From Roseibium porphyridii (GTDB taxonomy: Bacteria > Pseudomonadota > Alphaproteobacteria > Rhizobiales > Stappiaceae): a stretch of 64,000 nucleotides of DNA. Location of the stretch: positions 5,312,001 to 5,376,000 of the forward strand of contig NZ_CP120863.1 of assembly GCF_026191725.2 (NCBI RefSeq). The letters run 5' to 3'. Below are positions 43,390-52,609 of the stretch, piece by piece. The notes under the pieces were generated by a model. That model was not told where the DNA came from and did no database searches. It worked only from the letters and a program-made list of their open reading frames with translations. The position numbers and the translations under genes are program-made. How positions within the stretch are numbered: position 1 is the first letter of the stretch; the number at the start of each line of letters is the position of its first letter.

Positions 43390-44991
43390 ATGACAGAATG
43401 CAACGTATTATTGGTCTATCCGCGGTTTAATGCCGGTTCCTTTTGGAACTACGGCAAAACCTGCGAGATGGTTGGCGCTAAATATCCGGCACCACCCCTT
43501 GGACTGATCACCGTTGCAGCCATGTTGCCAAAGAACTGGAATGTTCGTCTGGTCGATCGCAACACAGGCGAGCTTGAAGAAGAAGATTTCAACTGGGCCG
43601 ACATGATCATGACCGGCGGCATGCTGCCACAGCAGGCCGATTGCCTTTCCGTGATCCGCAAAGCTCAGGAAAAGGGTGTTCCGGTCGCTGTTGGCGGACC
43701 TGATGCCACATCGTCTCCTGAAGTTTATGAAGCCGCCGATTTTCTAGTGCTCGGCGAAGCGGAAGGCATCTTGAGCACTTTCATTGACGCCTGGAACGAG
43801 GGTGACCGCAAAGGACGCTTTACTGCGGAAAAGTTTAAGGCCGACGTCACTTCAAGCCCGATCCCGCGTTTCGATCTTCTGAAATTCGACGACTATGTTC
43901 AGATCGGCGTTCAATATTCGCGCGGCTGCCCGTTCACGTGCGAATTTTGCGATATCATTGAACTCTATGGTCGTGTGCCGCGCACCAAATCCAACAAACA
44001 GATTCTGGCTGAGCTCGACCGTCTCCATGAACTTGGCTACCGCGGCCATGTCGATTTCGTCGATGACAATCTGATCGGCAACAAGCGTGCCGTTAAGGGA
44101 TTTCTGCCCGAATTGGCAGCCTGGCAAAAAGAACGGAACTATCCGTTTGAAATGTCGACCGAAGCCTCCCTCAATCTGGCGGATGACGAAGCACTTCTGA
44201 AAATGATGCAGGACGCCGGATATTTTTCCGTCTTTATCGGCATCGAGAGCCCGGACCCAGAAGTTCTTGTCGCAACGCGCAAGAAACAGAACACGCGCAG
44301 GGATATCGCAAAGAGCGTTCACAAGATCTATGACGCAGGGATATTCGTCCTGGCTGGCTTCATCGTCGGCTTCGACGAAGAAAGCGACAAGGTTGCAGAT
44401 GAAATCTCCGCTCTGATCGAAGAGGCCGCCATTCCGGTTGCCATGACCGGTCTTCTCTATGCGCTCCCCAATACCCAGCTGACGCGCCGGCTTGCCAAGG
44501 AAGGCCGTCTGCACGCGGATTTCGGCATGGACGATCCAGATACGGTCCATGGTGACCAGTGCACAGCAGGTCTCAACTTCACGACCGTTCGTCCCCGCGA
44601 ACAGATCCTTGAGGATTTCAAGAAGGTCATTGACAGGGTTTACAGTCCGGAAGCCTATTTTGGTCGCGTTCAGAAAGTTGCGGAAATGCTGGACATGAAA
44701 GGCGCCAACGGTTCGATCTTCGGCGCAGGTTTTTTCCACGACATGAAGCAGTTCGGCAGGCTGATGTATGCCATGACGTTCGAGGAAACGACCTATCGCG
44801 GTCCGTTCTGGAAGACCTTGGCAAAGACGGCCTTTACGAACTTCCGTGCGCTTAAACCGGTCATGATGATGCTTGCGCTCTACGTTCACCTTGGCCCGTT
44901 CTCCCGGTTTGTCATGACACAGATCGATCAACAGATCGCGGATATCGAAAAGGGCAACTGGGAGCAGCCAACTCTGGTCGCCGCAGAGTAG
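43390..44991 (+). CDS. B12-binding-fold radical SAM protein (DUF4070 group)
   Basis: 533-residue iron-sulfur enzyme with an N-terminal cobalamin-binding-like Rossmann domain (to about residue 150) and a radical SAM barrel. The cluster cysteines are in SRGCPFTCEFCDI (about 181-188, C-x3-C-x2-C). There is no DxHxxG motif, so any cobalamin would bind without His. The C-terminal region from about 380 fits DUF4070, shared by hopanoid C-3 methylase HpnR and others. No hopanoid or chlorophyll genes are nearby, so the reaction, probably a methylation or oxidative change, is open. Start has GGAAA upstream. Confidence 0.85.
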   Translation: MTECNVLLVYPRFNAGSFWNYGKTCEMVGAKYPAPPLGLITVAAMLPKNWNVRLVDRNTGELEEEDFNWADMIMTGGMLPQQADCLSVIRKAQEKGVPVAVGGPDATSSPEVYEAADFLVLGEAEGILSTFIDAWNEGDRKGRFTAEKFKADVTSSPIPRFDLLKFDDYVQIGVQYSRGCPFTCEFCDIIELYGRVPRTKSNKQILAELDRLHELGYRGHVDFVDDNLIGNKRAVKGFLPELAAWQKERNYPFEMSTEASLNLADDEALLKMMQDAGYFSVFIGIESPDPEVLVATRKKQNTRRDIAKSVHKIYDAGIFVLAGFIVGFDEESDKVADEISALIEEAAIPVAMTGLLYALPNTQLTRRLAKEGRLHADFGMDDPDTVHGDQCTAGLNFTTVRPREQILEDFKKVIDRVYSPEAYFGRVQKVAEMLDMKGANGSIFGAGFFHDMKQFGRLMYAMTFEETTYRGPFWKTLAKTAFTNFRALKPVMMMLALYVHLGPFSRFVMTQIDQQIADIEKGNWEQPTLVAAE

Positions 44992-45040
44992 TTGCGCTAA
45001 AGCATTCCGGTCGGATCCAACACCAGACCAGGAAGGCTTT

Positions 45041-46306
45041 GTGCAAACCGGTCTTTCAAAACGCAGTGCGCTCGGCTTCATACTCGTAACGCTGACCATC
45101 AACTCGATGGGCATCGGGCTGATGATGCCCGTCATGCCGTCGCTGTTGACCGAACTGACCGAGTTGCCTGTCAGTGATGCCGCGCGGTGGGGCGGCGCTT
45201 TGAGCGTTGTTTACGCGCTTATGCAGTTTGCGTGCGGCCCGACCCTCGGCAACCTCTCAGACCGGTTCGGACGACGGCCTGTGCTGCTTGCCTCCATGTT
45301 TGCCATGGCCGTGGACTATCTCATCATGGCACTGTCCTGGAGCCTGGCAATTCTCTTCATCGGCAGGACGCTTTCGGGCGTGGCCGGCGCCACGTTCGCT
45401 GCCGCGTCAGCCTATATCGCCGACGTGTCCTCCAAAGAAGATCGCGCCAAGAATTTCGGCCTGATTGGCGCCGGTTTCGGTGTCGGTTTTGTGCTCGGTC
45501 CCATGATCGGCGGATTTCTTGGCGAATGGGGCCCGCGCGCACCGTTTTACGCTGCGGCTGCACTGTCGTTTGTCAACTTCCTGTTTGGCTATTTCGTTCT
45601 GCCTGAAACACTCAAAGTAGAAAACAAACGCAAGTTTAAATGGAAGCGTGCCAATCCCCTCGGCGCCCTGAAACAGATCGCCCATTATCCCGCAGTTAGG
45701 ACGCTCCTGCTTGCGGTCTTCCTGTTCGATATCGCGCACTATGTCTACCCTGCTATCTGGAGCTACTACACAGAGGAAGTGTTTCGCTGGAGCCCGGGTG
45801 ATATCGGCCTGTCCCTGGCATTCGTCGGCGTCGGCTTCGCCTTTGTTCAGGGATACCTCATTCGCGTCCTGGAGCCGAAACTCGGACCGGGCAGAACACT
45901 TTTGATCGGGTTGGTTGCCAATTTGATCGCATTTACAGGACTTTCCTTCGCGCAGTCCGGTTGGATGGCCTATGCCATGGTCGCGTTTGCCTCCTTCGGT
46001 GCTTTGGCGACACCAGCCTTTACCGGCCTTATGTCCAATCGTATTCCGGACAACGCGCAGGGCGAACTTCAGGGGCTGATCTCCAGTGCGGCAGGTCTTT
46101 CCATGGTCTTCAGTCCATTTGTGATGACACAGGTCTTTTCCCACTTCTCCGGACCGGATGCTGCCGTTTATTTTCCGGGCGCGCCTTTCGCCCTTGCAGG
46201 CCTCCTGATCCTGGCCTCCATGCTGATTGCCCTGCCCTTCATGCGTCTCCAGGAAAAAACGCCCGCTAGCGCTCGTAACGAAAAGAAAGAAAACCCGGCG
46301 GAATGA
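45041..46306 (+). CDS. MFS transporter, TetA-like
   Basis: Inner-membrane drug/proton antiporter of the TCR/Tet branch, 421 residues and about twelve helices. Motif [15 protein letters not shown] between helices 2 and 3 and motif C-like [19 protein letters not shown] in helix 5 are clear. GTG start at 45041 with AGGAAGG 4 nt upstream. The esterase gene begins 1 bp after its stop, so the two are likely co-translated. Actual substrate cannot be told; Tet-type relatives in alphaproteobacteria are often not tetracycline pumps. Confidence 0.9.
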   Translation: MQTGLSKRSALGFILVTLTINSMGIGLMMPVMPSLLTELTELPVSDAARWGGALSVVYALMQFACGPTLGNLSDRFGRRPVLLASMFAMAVDYLIMALSWSLAILFIGRTLSGVAGATFAAASAYIADVSSKEDRAKNFGLIGAGFGVGFVLGPMIGGFLGEWGPRAPFYAAAALSFVNFLFGYFVLPETLKVENKRKFKWKRANPLGALKQIAHYPAVRTLLLAVFLFDIAHYVYPAIWSYYTEEVFRWSPGDIGLSLAFVGVGFAFVQGYLIRVLEPKLGPGRTLLIGLVANLIAFTGLSFAQSGWMAYAMVAFASFGALATPAFTGLMSNRIPDNAQGELQGLISSAAGLSMVFSPFVMTQVFSHFSGPDAAVYFPGAPFALAGLLILASMLIALPFMRLQEKTPASARNEKKENPAE

Positions 46307-46307
46307 G

Positions 46308-47003
46308 ATGACAGATCCACTGAATGACCTTGTCCTGGATGGCCCGCGCCTTGATCCACTCTCAGGCAACACAGCCAGCCAATTGGTTGTCTTATTGCAC
46401 GGGTATGGTGCAGACGGCAGCGATCTGATCGAACTGGGTCGAGCCTGGCAAAGCCTGTTGCCAGAGGCTGCTTTCATAGCCCCCAATGCTCCCGAACCTT
46501 TGCCTTTCGAGGCTTTTGGCGGGCGCCAATGGTTTGCCTTGACGGAACGCTCCTTGCACGAATACCGCATTGGAGCCGAGGCCGCGCAATCGATACTCGA
46601 CAGATTTCTCGACACTGAACTCCGTCGGCATAACCTGGATGACAGCTCCCTCGCACTTGTCGGCTTCAGTCAGGGCACAATGATGGCATTGCAATGCGGA
46701 TTACGCCGAAAGTCTTCACCTTCCGCCATTGTTGGATTTTCCGGCCTTCTGCCGGGCGCAGATCGCCTTGGCGAGGTGAGAACCAGCTGTCCCGTACTGA
46801 TCGTGCATGGCACTGAGGATGATGTCGTCCCCTGCTATCACGCCGATACTGCACATGCTGCGCTCACCCAGGCAGGGATTGCGTGTGACTTGCACAAACT
46901 CGCCGGTCTTCCCCACAGCATCGACGAGCGCGGTCTGGCATTGGGCGGTAAATTCCTGAAGGAGCAGCTTTCCAAGACGTCTTGTCCGATACCAATTGGT
47001 TAA
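46308..47003 (+). CDS. Alpha/beta-hydrolase (phospholipase/carboxylesterase family)
   Basis: 231-residue serine hydrolase of the Abhydrolase_2 family. The nucleophile is Ser in GFSQGTMMA, the oxyanion segment is LHGYGADGSDLI, and the acid and base lie in VHGTEDDVVP and LPHSIDERG. ATG at 46308 directly follows the MFS stop; the frame is open further upstream inside the MFS gene but without a reason to be used. Coupling to the pump may mean hydrolysis of the exported compound, an inference only. Confidence 0.88.
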   Translation: MTDPLNDLVLDGPRLDPLSGNTASQLVVLLHGYGADGSDLIELGRAWQSLLPEAAFIAPNAPEPLPFEAFGGRQWFALTERSLHEYRIGAEAAQSILDRFLDTELRRHNLDDSSLALVGFSQGTMMALQCGLRRKSSPSAIVGFSGLLPGADRLGEVRTSCPVLIVHGTEDDVVPCYHADTAHAALTQAGIACDLHKLAGLPHSIDERGLALGGKFLKEQLSKTSCPIPIG

Positions 47004-47083
47004 TGGCCTGTTAACCCTATTGAGCGATCCTCTGTGCACCTTTGCCGGCCCAGAACGGGCCGGGAGCCGAGGATCCACGCACA

Positions 47084-47686
47084 ATGCAGATTTCGATCGA
47101 AACCACCACCCAGAGCGCAAGTCTATTTTCAGCCAGTTTTTCGAATGGCGTCCAGGATGGCCCAAAAGGCCATGCTCACGGCCATGAAATCGGCCAGCGT
47201 AAGGGACAGCAGGCCGCACCGGCAGAAAGCCTTCTGGAAACTGCCAGCAAAAAGGCCGAAGAAGATGCGGTGGTGATTGCCGCGCTGCAAGCGGCCGTCG
47301 AAAAGGGCAAAGGTGAAGACGAAGAAGACGCCAAAGAGGGTGCGTTGGCAACCGTCGAGGACTATCAGAAAACAGCAGGCAAGCTGAAGGTGGCCCTGGG
47401 CGAAGAGACTGCAGGTCCATCGGCGTCTGTTGCCTATGAGAGTGCGACGATCTCGACGACAACAATTGAAGCGGAAATCGGCGGTGAGACCTTATCGGCT
47501 CAATTCGTCTCCTTCGAGCGGGTCTCCTTCGACAGCGAAACCGGGCTTTCCGTTCGCTCAGCCAGCGCCTCCACTATTGAAGGCGACTTTGGGAACAGCT
47601 CCTTCAGCTATCAGAGCGCGTCTGTGAGCGAGCTTTATGCGGGAAACGGTGAACAGGTCTCCAATCTCCTGGGAACTATTGCCTGA
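47084..47686 (+). CDS. Unrecognised acidic protein
   Basis: 200-residue product I do not recognise. It starts MQISIETTTQSASLFSASFS with no signal peptide or membrane helix. Residues about 30-50 are Gly/His/Gln-rich, about 50-110 are Glu/Lys/Ala-rich and probably helical or coiled coil, and 115-200 are Ser/Thr/Glu-rich with repeated alternating patterns such as SVAYESATISTTTIEAEIGG. ATG at 47084 has GAGGA 10 nt upstream. It is monocistronic, with its own terminator. It may be a secreted or filamentous-type protein without a classic signal, but this is unsupported speculation. Confidence 0.65.
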   Translation: MQISIETTTQSASLFSASFSNGVQDGPKGHAHGHEIGQRKGQQAAPAESLLETASKKAEEDAVVIAALQAAVEKGKGEDEEDAKEGALATVEDYQKTAGKLKVALGEETAGPSASVAYESATISTTTIEAEIGGETLSAQFVSFERVSFDSETGLSVRSASASTIEGDFGNSSFSYQSASVSELYAGNGEQVSNLLGTIA

Positions 47687-47734
47687 TCGCTGCCAAGACT
47701 TTCATCTTATGAGCCGCAATTGACACAGCACCAA

Positions 47735-47758
47735 GCCCCGCTCATTGGCGGGGTTTTT
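47735..47758 (+). terminator. Terminator of the acidic-protein gene
   Basis: Stem CCCCGC / GCGGGG (47736-47741 and 47748-47753), 6-nt loop, then five T. Confidence 0.88.
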
Positions 47759-47829
47759 CGGTTTGACCTTGTAAAGTTTGTGTCGGCACGCACAAATGGT
47801 TGTCGTTCAGCAGCAACGGGAGACACGTG

Positions 47830-48132
47830 ATGATTACCTGTTACATCAAGTATGAAATCGAACCGGCGAAGCTGAACGAATTTGAAGAATATGCGCGGAT
47901 GTGGATCCCGCTGGTGGAAAAGTTCGGCGGCACACATCATGGCTATTATCTGCCGCATGAAAGCCCGAGCGATCTTGCAGTCTGTCTTTTTTCCTTCTCC
48001 TCCCTTGCCGACTACGAGGTCTATCGTGCCAAGAGTATGGAGGATGCGGACTGCCAAAAGGCATTTCGGTTCGCAGAAGAAACAGCCTGCATTCGGCGCT
48101 ACGACCGCCACTTTCTGCGCCCGGTCACTTGA
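47830..48132 (+). CDS. NIPSNAP-family protein
   Basis: 100-residue dimeric alpha-beta barrel protein: MITCYIKYEIEPAKLNEFEE with the later HHGYYLP and YEVYRAKSMED segments matches the small bacterial NIPSNAP family. Role is unknown; such proteins are often near catabolic enzymes but no partner is evident here. ATG at 47830 follows GGGAG with usable spacing. A possible weak terminator AAGGCCC/GGGCCTT with trailing T lies at 48167-48193. Confidence 0.85.
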   Translation: MITCYIKYEIEPAKLNEFEEYARMWIPLVEKFGGTHHGYYLPHESPSDLAVCLFSFSSLADYEVYRAKSMEDADCQKAFRFAEETACIRRYDRHFLRPVT

Positions 48133-48166
48133 ACGCGACAAAGCCGGACATCATACGCAAATGGCA

Positions 48167-48201
48167 AAGGCCCCGGACTTGACCCAGGGCCTTACACTTT
48201 T
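48167..48201 (+). terminator. Possible terminator between NIPSNAP and M42 genes
   Basis: AAGGCCC (48167-48173) and GGGCCTT (48187-48193) form a 7-bp stem with a 13-nt loop, followed by ACACTTTTT. It lies between convergent genes and could serve both, better on the plus strand. Confidence 0.5.
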
Positions 48202-48251
48202 TCCAATCTCAGCCCAGCTTCATGCCAGCCGGACAGGAAAGACCTGCCAGA

Positions 48252-49295
48252 TCATGCCTTCTTCAGGTAGGCGACCAGAACATCCAGTGCGGCCTGAAGG
48301 TCCGATTTGTGGATCATTTCAGTGACAGTGTGGATGTAGCGGGTGCCGACGACGATACCGACTGCCTTGGCACCGGCTGCGGCTTGCTGAGCGGCGGCGC
48401 CATCCTGGCCACCGGCGGCCAGCATCGTGCGCTGGAACGGAATTTTTTCTTTTTCCGCAAGCGCTTCAAATTCCTTCACCAGATCCCGGTCGGCAATGAA
48501 ACTTGAATCCTTCACGTGAAGACCAAAGCCTGCGCCCTGAACCGTGGTTCGATCCTGCTCCGGAACGCCAGGTGTATCGCAGGAAAGGGTCGTATCGATG
48601 CCGAGGCCAATGTCGGGCTTTATGGCAAAGGATGCTGTGCGGGCACCGCGCAGACCAACTTCTTCCTGGCAGGTGAAGGCTACGTGGATTTCACAAGCGT
48701 GTTTGACCTTGCCGAGCCCCTTGATCGCCTCAATACCCAGCCAGCAGGCAATACGGTTGTCGAGCGCTTTCGAGACGATCTTGTCACCGATTTCGATCAA
48801 GGGTTCATCCATGGTGACCATGTCACCGACCTTGACGACATCCTTGGTCTTTTCCCCAAGGCCCAGATCGATCACGAATTCCTTGGGTTCAGGGACTTTT
48901 TTGCGTTCTTCCGGTGAAGAAATGTGGATTGGTTTGCCGCCCGGGTTCATCACACCCTTATAGTCCCCCTCATCTGTGGACACGAGCACGCGCCGGGAGA
49001 ACAGGTTGCGAGCATCAAAACCTCCGACCGGCTGGACATGCGCGAAGCCCTTGTCCGTGACATGGGAGACCAGAAACCCGATCTCGTCCATATGACAGAG
49101 CAGCATGACCTTCTTCGGTTCGCCTTTTTTCAATGCCTTGCGGCTGTTCCGCTTGCACAAAAGCGAACCCATGGGATCGACTGTCACTTCGTCGAAAAGA
49201 TCCTTGATTTCGGCCTGGATCAAGTCGCGAACGCGGTGTTCGTGACCCGGTACACCCGGTGTCTCACAAAGGTTGCGGAGCAGTTCGATATTCAT
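48252..49295 (-). CDS. M42-family metallo-aminopeptidase
   Basis: 347-residue dizinc aminopeptidase/endoglucanase-like protein of MEROPS family M42 (FrvX type). Metal and catalytic residues are visible: His in CHMDEIGF, Asp in KALDNRI, Glu pair in CQEEVGLRGA, Asp in GIDTT and His in RYIHT. It should trim peptides in the cytoplasm. Monocistronic, convergent with the NIPSNAP gene. The start has a weak upstream site. Confidence 0.92.
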   Translation of the reverse strand: MNIELLRNLCETPGVPGHEHRVRDLIQAEIKDLFDEVTVDPMGSLLCKRNSRKALKKGEPKKVMLLCHMDEIGFLVSHVTDKGFAHVQPVGGFDARNLFSRRVLVSTDEGDYKGVMNPGGKPIHISSPEERKKVPEPKEFVIDLGLGEKTKDVVKVGDMVTMDEPLIEIGDKIVSKALDNRIACWLGIEAIKGLGKVKHACEIHVAFTCQEEVGLRGARTASFAIKPDIGLGIDTTLSCDTPGVPEQDRTTVQGAGFGLHVKDSSFIADRDLVKEFEALAEKEKIPFQRTMLAAGGQDGAAAQQAAAGAKAVGIVVGTRYIHTVTEMIHKSDLQAALDVLVAYLKKA

Positions 49296-49595
49296 GGGGC
49301 ATCCTGTCGGGGTTGATTTCCAGATCCGATCCTATGCCAAAATCCCCACACGGATAAAGAGCATAAGCGGCAAGAAACAGCGTAAAGCAGTAATTAGGAC
49401 CTGTCTTTTTTGAAGATAATCTCTGCTACGCCTTAACCGATTGGTCGTCAAATTCGCAATTTCGAACCTGCAGTTTATGCTTTGCCATTGCGGTGTCGTA
49501 TTTTATCGCGAAAAATTGTTCCTAGATACAAAAGACGCCTATCGCTTTTGCGAAAAGACGTAGCCCCTTTCGATTAGACCACTCGGGGACGGATC
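49296..49595. other. Intergenic region between divergent M42 and patatin genes
   Basis: 300 bp, AT-rich near 49400-49540. I see no credible gene, RNA or strong dyad. It must hold the promoters of both neighbours. Confidence 0.45.
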
Positions 49596-50681
49596 ATGGC
49601 CCAGAAAAGACGTTTTATTCTCTCTATAGATGGCGGCGGTGTTCGCGGCCTTATTCCATTGCGTATTCTCGAAACGCTTGAAAACAGGCTCAACCAGCGA
49701 GGCATTGGCGCAGGCTTGCACAAAGTCTTCGACCTGATGGCAGGCACGTCTACAGGCGGCCTGATTGCCGCCGGTCTGAGTGCACCACGTCCTGGTGGCA
49801 ACATGGGTGAAGCGGCAGCGACAATTGCCGAGCTCAGAGCTTTCTATGAACGTGACGCGCGTGATATCTTCAACAACTCGATCACGACCAGACTGGCGCG
49901 CGCCGTCACCAACCCTTACGGCCTGTTTGACGAGACCTATGATGCACGGCCACTTGAAAAACTCCTGAAGGAGCGTTTCGGATGGACTTCCATGGCCAGC
50001 GCACTCACAAAGCTGGTGCTGACAGCTTACGACATTGAACAGCGCAAGGCGGTGTTCATGACCAACGGGCTGGAGGAAAATGGCAGCCGTCCCGATGACT
50101 ACTATTTCTGGCAGGCCGTGCGTGCGACCACGGCAGCGCCTTCCTTCTTTGAGCCGGCCAGGGTCGAGAATCTGACCCGCAAGCGAGATGAAGCCCTAGT
50201 CGATGGCGGTGTCTTCATGAACGACCCGGCCGTTGCCGCCTATCTCGAAGCGCGCAAGATCGGATGGGATCAGGATGAAATCGTCATCCTGTCACTCGGG
50301 ACCGGAAAGGCGCCTGAACGACCCTTCCCCTACAAGGAAGCTATCGGCTGGGGTGGCCTCGGCTGGATGCAGCCTTCAAAAGGTGTACCGATCCTGTCGA
50401 TATTCTCCGACGGCCAGAGCCAGACTGCGGCCTATCAAGCGGCGCATCTCTTCGGCGACCTGCCAAATGTCACCTACTACCGGCTGAATGCGGAACTGGC
50501 GCCGGATGGCGAAGACATGGACAATGCCCGACCCGGCAACATCATTGCGCTTAACGGTGCAGCCGACGTTGTCATTCGTGACAATACGATATTCCTCGAT
50601 GACCTTGCTGACATGTTGAAAGAGCACGCGGAAAACAGGGAAACGGATGCAGGACCAACAGAATTAGTGCATGCTGCCTGA
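49596..50681 (+). CDS. Patatin-like phospholipase
   Basis: 361-residue lipid acyl hydrolase. The patatin elements are all visible: oxyanion DGGGVRG at residues 12-18, catalytic Ser in AGTSTGG near 51, and the catalytic Asp in DGG near residue 202. No signal peptide. Patatins of this type can be effectors of CBASS (CapV), but no cyclase or sensor gene is next to it, so a household lipase is more likely. It is followed by an 81 bp gap with a CGCCGGA/TCCGGCG dyad (50702-50721) before mepA. Confidence 0.9.
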   Translation: MAQKRRFILSIDGGGVRGLIPLRILETLENRLNQRGIGAGLHKVFDLMAGTSTGGLIAAGLSAPRPGGNMGEAAATIAELRAFYERDARDIFNNSITTRLARAVTNPYGLFDETYDARPLEKLLKERFGWTSMASALTKLVLTAYDIEQRKAVFMTNGLEENGSRPDDYYFWQAVRATTAAPSFFEPARVENLTRKRDEALVDGGVFMNDPAVAAYLEARKIGWDQDEIVILSLGTGKAPERPFPYKEAIGWGGLGWMQPSKGVPILSIFSDGQSQTAAYQAAHLFGDLPNVTYYRLNAELAPDGEDMDNARPGNIIALNGAADVVIRDNTIFLDDLADMLKEHAENRETDAGPTELVHAA

Positions 50682-50762
50682 AGCAAAAAGGTGGAACCGG
50701 GCGCCGGAAACCCCTCCGGCGTGCACTGGCTCCACTGAGGCATTGATGCACGAGGTTCCAAA

Positions 50763-51851
50763 GTGGTCATGGACTGGAGATCGGCAGCCAGCAATTTGAA
50801 GCCCGCACTCACCGCTTGCGCAGGTGCTGCATTTTTCGTGCTGTCGCCCCCGTCATTGGCGGCTGTTGTCCCCGTCCCAGCCGTCAAACCGACATCCGCT
50901 GAACAGACGGACGACACACCAAGCCTGAAGGTAATTGCGGGCACCCCGGTGCCCGCACGAAAGCGTGCAGTCCCTGAAGGCTACGTTGCCAGCAAACCTG
51001 AGCTGGTGCTTTACCCCGATTTTCCAGCCAAGAACTATTTCGGCGCTGCAAACGGTCCGGCGTCGTTAAAAGCCCGTGCCATAGGCTCCTATGCAAAAGG
51101 GTGCCTTGCCGGCGGAACTGTCCTGCCTGCCGATGGTCCAACATGGCAGGCCATGCGGCTTTCCAGGAACCGCAACTGGGGCCATCCCGAACTGATCGCC
51201 TACCTGAAGGATCTTGCAGCAGATGCCCCAAAGGTCGGCTGGAATGGCCTTTTGGTCGGTGATCTGGCACAGCCTCGAGGAGGACCGATGCTGTCCGGGC
51301 ATGCCAGCCATCAGATTGGCCTGGATGCTGACATCTGGCTCAGGGAAATGCCCAACCGGCGCTTGAGCACCGAGGAACGTGAACAAATTTCGGCAATCTC
51401 AATGTTGAAAGGTCCACTGGATGTGAAAGGTGCCGATCGCCGTGTCGACCCGAACAAATGGACCGACGTCCACGCCCGCCTGATCCGCCGGGCCGCCTCC
51501 GACAAGCGGGTCGCGCGGATATTCGTCAATCCGACAATCAAGAAAGCCTTGTGCGAATTTGAGGAAGGACAGAACCGGGCTTGGCTTCGAAAGATCCGGC
51601 CTTGGTGGGGCCACCACTATCATTTCCATGTGCGACTATCTTGCCCGGCCGGCAGTGTTGGCTGCAAGAACCAGAACCCGCCACCGCCCGGCGATGGCTG
51701 TGGCGAACATCTGACCTATTGGCTGTCGGACGAACCCTGGGTGCCGAAGAACCCGCCCAAGAAAGGCGAGAAGCCGAAGGTGGTCAAGAAACGCCCGATG
51801 GCCCTGGCAGCCTTGCCCCGAGATTGCAGAACGGTGCTGAAAGCGAACTAG
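50763..51851 (+). CDS. mepA: Penicillin-insensitive murein endopeptidase
   Basis: Periplasmic LAS-type zinc peptidase that cuts the D-Ala-meso-DAP cross-links of peptidoglycan. A signal segment (about residues 12-38, ending SLAA) precedes the catalytic domain with SGHASHQIGLDADIW (zinc His and Asp) and HHYHFHVRLSCP. The 362 residues exceed E. coli MepA (274), with a basic C-terminal tail. GTG at 50763 has GAGG 7 nt upstream; ATG at 50769 two codons later is also possible. The stop shares CTAG with the converging acetyltransferase gene. Confidence 0.9.
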   Translation: MVMDWRSAASNLKPALTACAGAAFFVLSPPSLAAVVPVPAVKPTSAEQTDDTPSLKVIAGTPVPARKRAVPEGYVASKPELVLYPDFPAKNYFGAANGPASLKARAIGSYAKGCLAGGTVLPADGPTWQAMRLSRNRNWGHPELIAYLKDLAADAPKVGWNGLLVGDLAQPRGGPMLSGHASHQIGLDADIWLREMPNRRLSTEEREQISAISMLKGPLDVKGADRRVDPNKWTDVHARLIRRAASDKRVARIFVNPTIKKALCEFEEGQNRAWLRKIRPWWGHHYHFHVRLSCPAGSVGCKNQNPPPPGDGCGEHLTYWLSDEPWVPKNPPKKGEKPKVVKKRPMALAALPRDCRTVLKAN

Positions 51852-52366
51852 CCCACCGGAGCTGCCGCCTTTTCGTCGAGCACCTTTGTCAGGAATACCA
51901 GATCCAGCCAGCGTCCGAACTTGGTTCCGAGCTGCGGCAAGCGTCCGGTGACCTCAAAACCAACAGCACTGTGTAAGGCAATTGATGCAGCGTTGTCGCC
52001 ATCTACCACGCCGACCAGAACATGATATCCGTTTGCCGTTGCGGTTGAGATCAACTGTGTCAGAAGCTTGCGCCCAACTCCCCGCCTTTGCACCCTCGGA
52101 TCAACATAGACCGTGTGTTCGGCCGTCAGACGATAGCCTTCCTTTGCACGGAAGGATCCGTAACTGGCAAAACCGGCGACGCTGCCCTCTTCCGTTTCCG
52201 CCACCAACACCGGCAAACCTGCCAATTGACGATTTTCGAACCAGTTGAGGCGCTCTTCGAGGGTTTCCTCTCTTGTCGTCCAGGCAGCCGTTGTCTCTCT
52301 GACGGCATGATTATAGAGCGCGAGGATTTCTGGAATGTCTTTCGGGTCGGCGTTGCGAATTTTCAT
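51848..52366 (-). CDS. GNAT acetyltransferase (phosphinothricin-type)
   Basis: 172-residue N-acetyltransferase of the Pat/Bar-like group: MKIRNADPKDIPEILALYNH, then VYVDPRVQRRGVGRKLL (acetyl-CoA site R/QxxGxG/A) and SIALHSAVGFEVTGRL. Such enzymes acylate phosphinothricin, methionine sulfoximine or amino acids; the natural substrate is not shown. ATG at 52366 is chosen for homology and spacing; the ATG three bases earlier at 52369 is equally possible. Its stop shares the CTAG of the mepA stop. Confidence 0.85.
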   Translation of the reverse strand: MKIRNADPKDIPEILALYNHAVRETTAAWTTREETLEERLNWFENRQLAGLPVLVAETEEGSVAGFASYGSFRAKEGYRLTAEHTVYVDPRVQRRGVGRKLLTQLISTATANGYHVLVGVVDGDNAASIALHSAVGFEVTGRLPQLGTKFGRWLDLVFLTKVLDEKAAAPVG

Positions 52367-52609
52367 CATCGATCTCTTGTCTTCTTCGTGCGATTTTCCG
52401 CACTGCCCTGCCAACAAAACATAGTCGAGCACCGAAACAGTCACATCATGTTTCTAGCGCTCTTGCCGCCGTCAATTCACGTATTGACGGCGCTTTGCAT
52501 TGAATGGTGCTTCAAGGAAAAAGTTGATCGTCAAAAAACCAACGGATTTCGGCGCTCAATGCCCTCAATCCACTAGGCGAAATCGAATTGCAGTGGTAAA
52601 GGGGCGGCC

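Noticed and set aside
43390..44991. Radical SAM protein as hopanoid methylase HpnR or BchE
   Set aside because: No hopanoid or bacteriochlorophyll genes nearby and only general family motifs; left as unassigned.
46227..46307. Upstream extension of the esterase
   Set aside because: The added 27 residues lie inside the MFS gene; the ATG at 46308 directly after the MFS stop is the natural start.
49596..50681. Patatin gene as a CapV-type CBASS effector
   Set aside because: No nucleotide cyclase of the CD-NTase type, Cap2/Cap3 or other defence gene is adjacent; the neighbours are MepA and M42 peptidase. The membrane cyclase at 38998 is a class III enzyme and unrelated.
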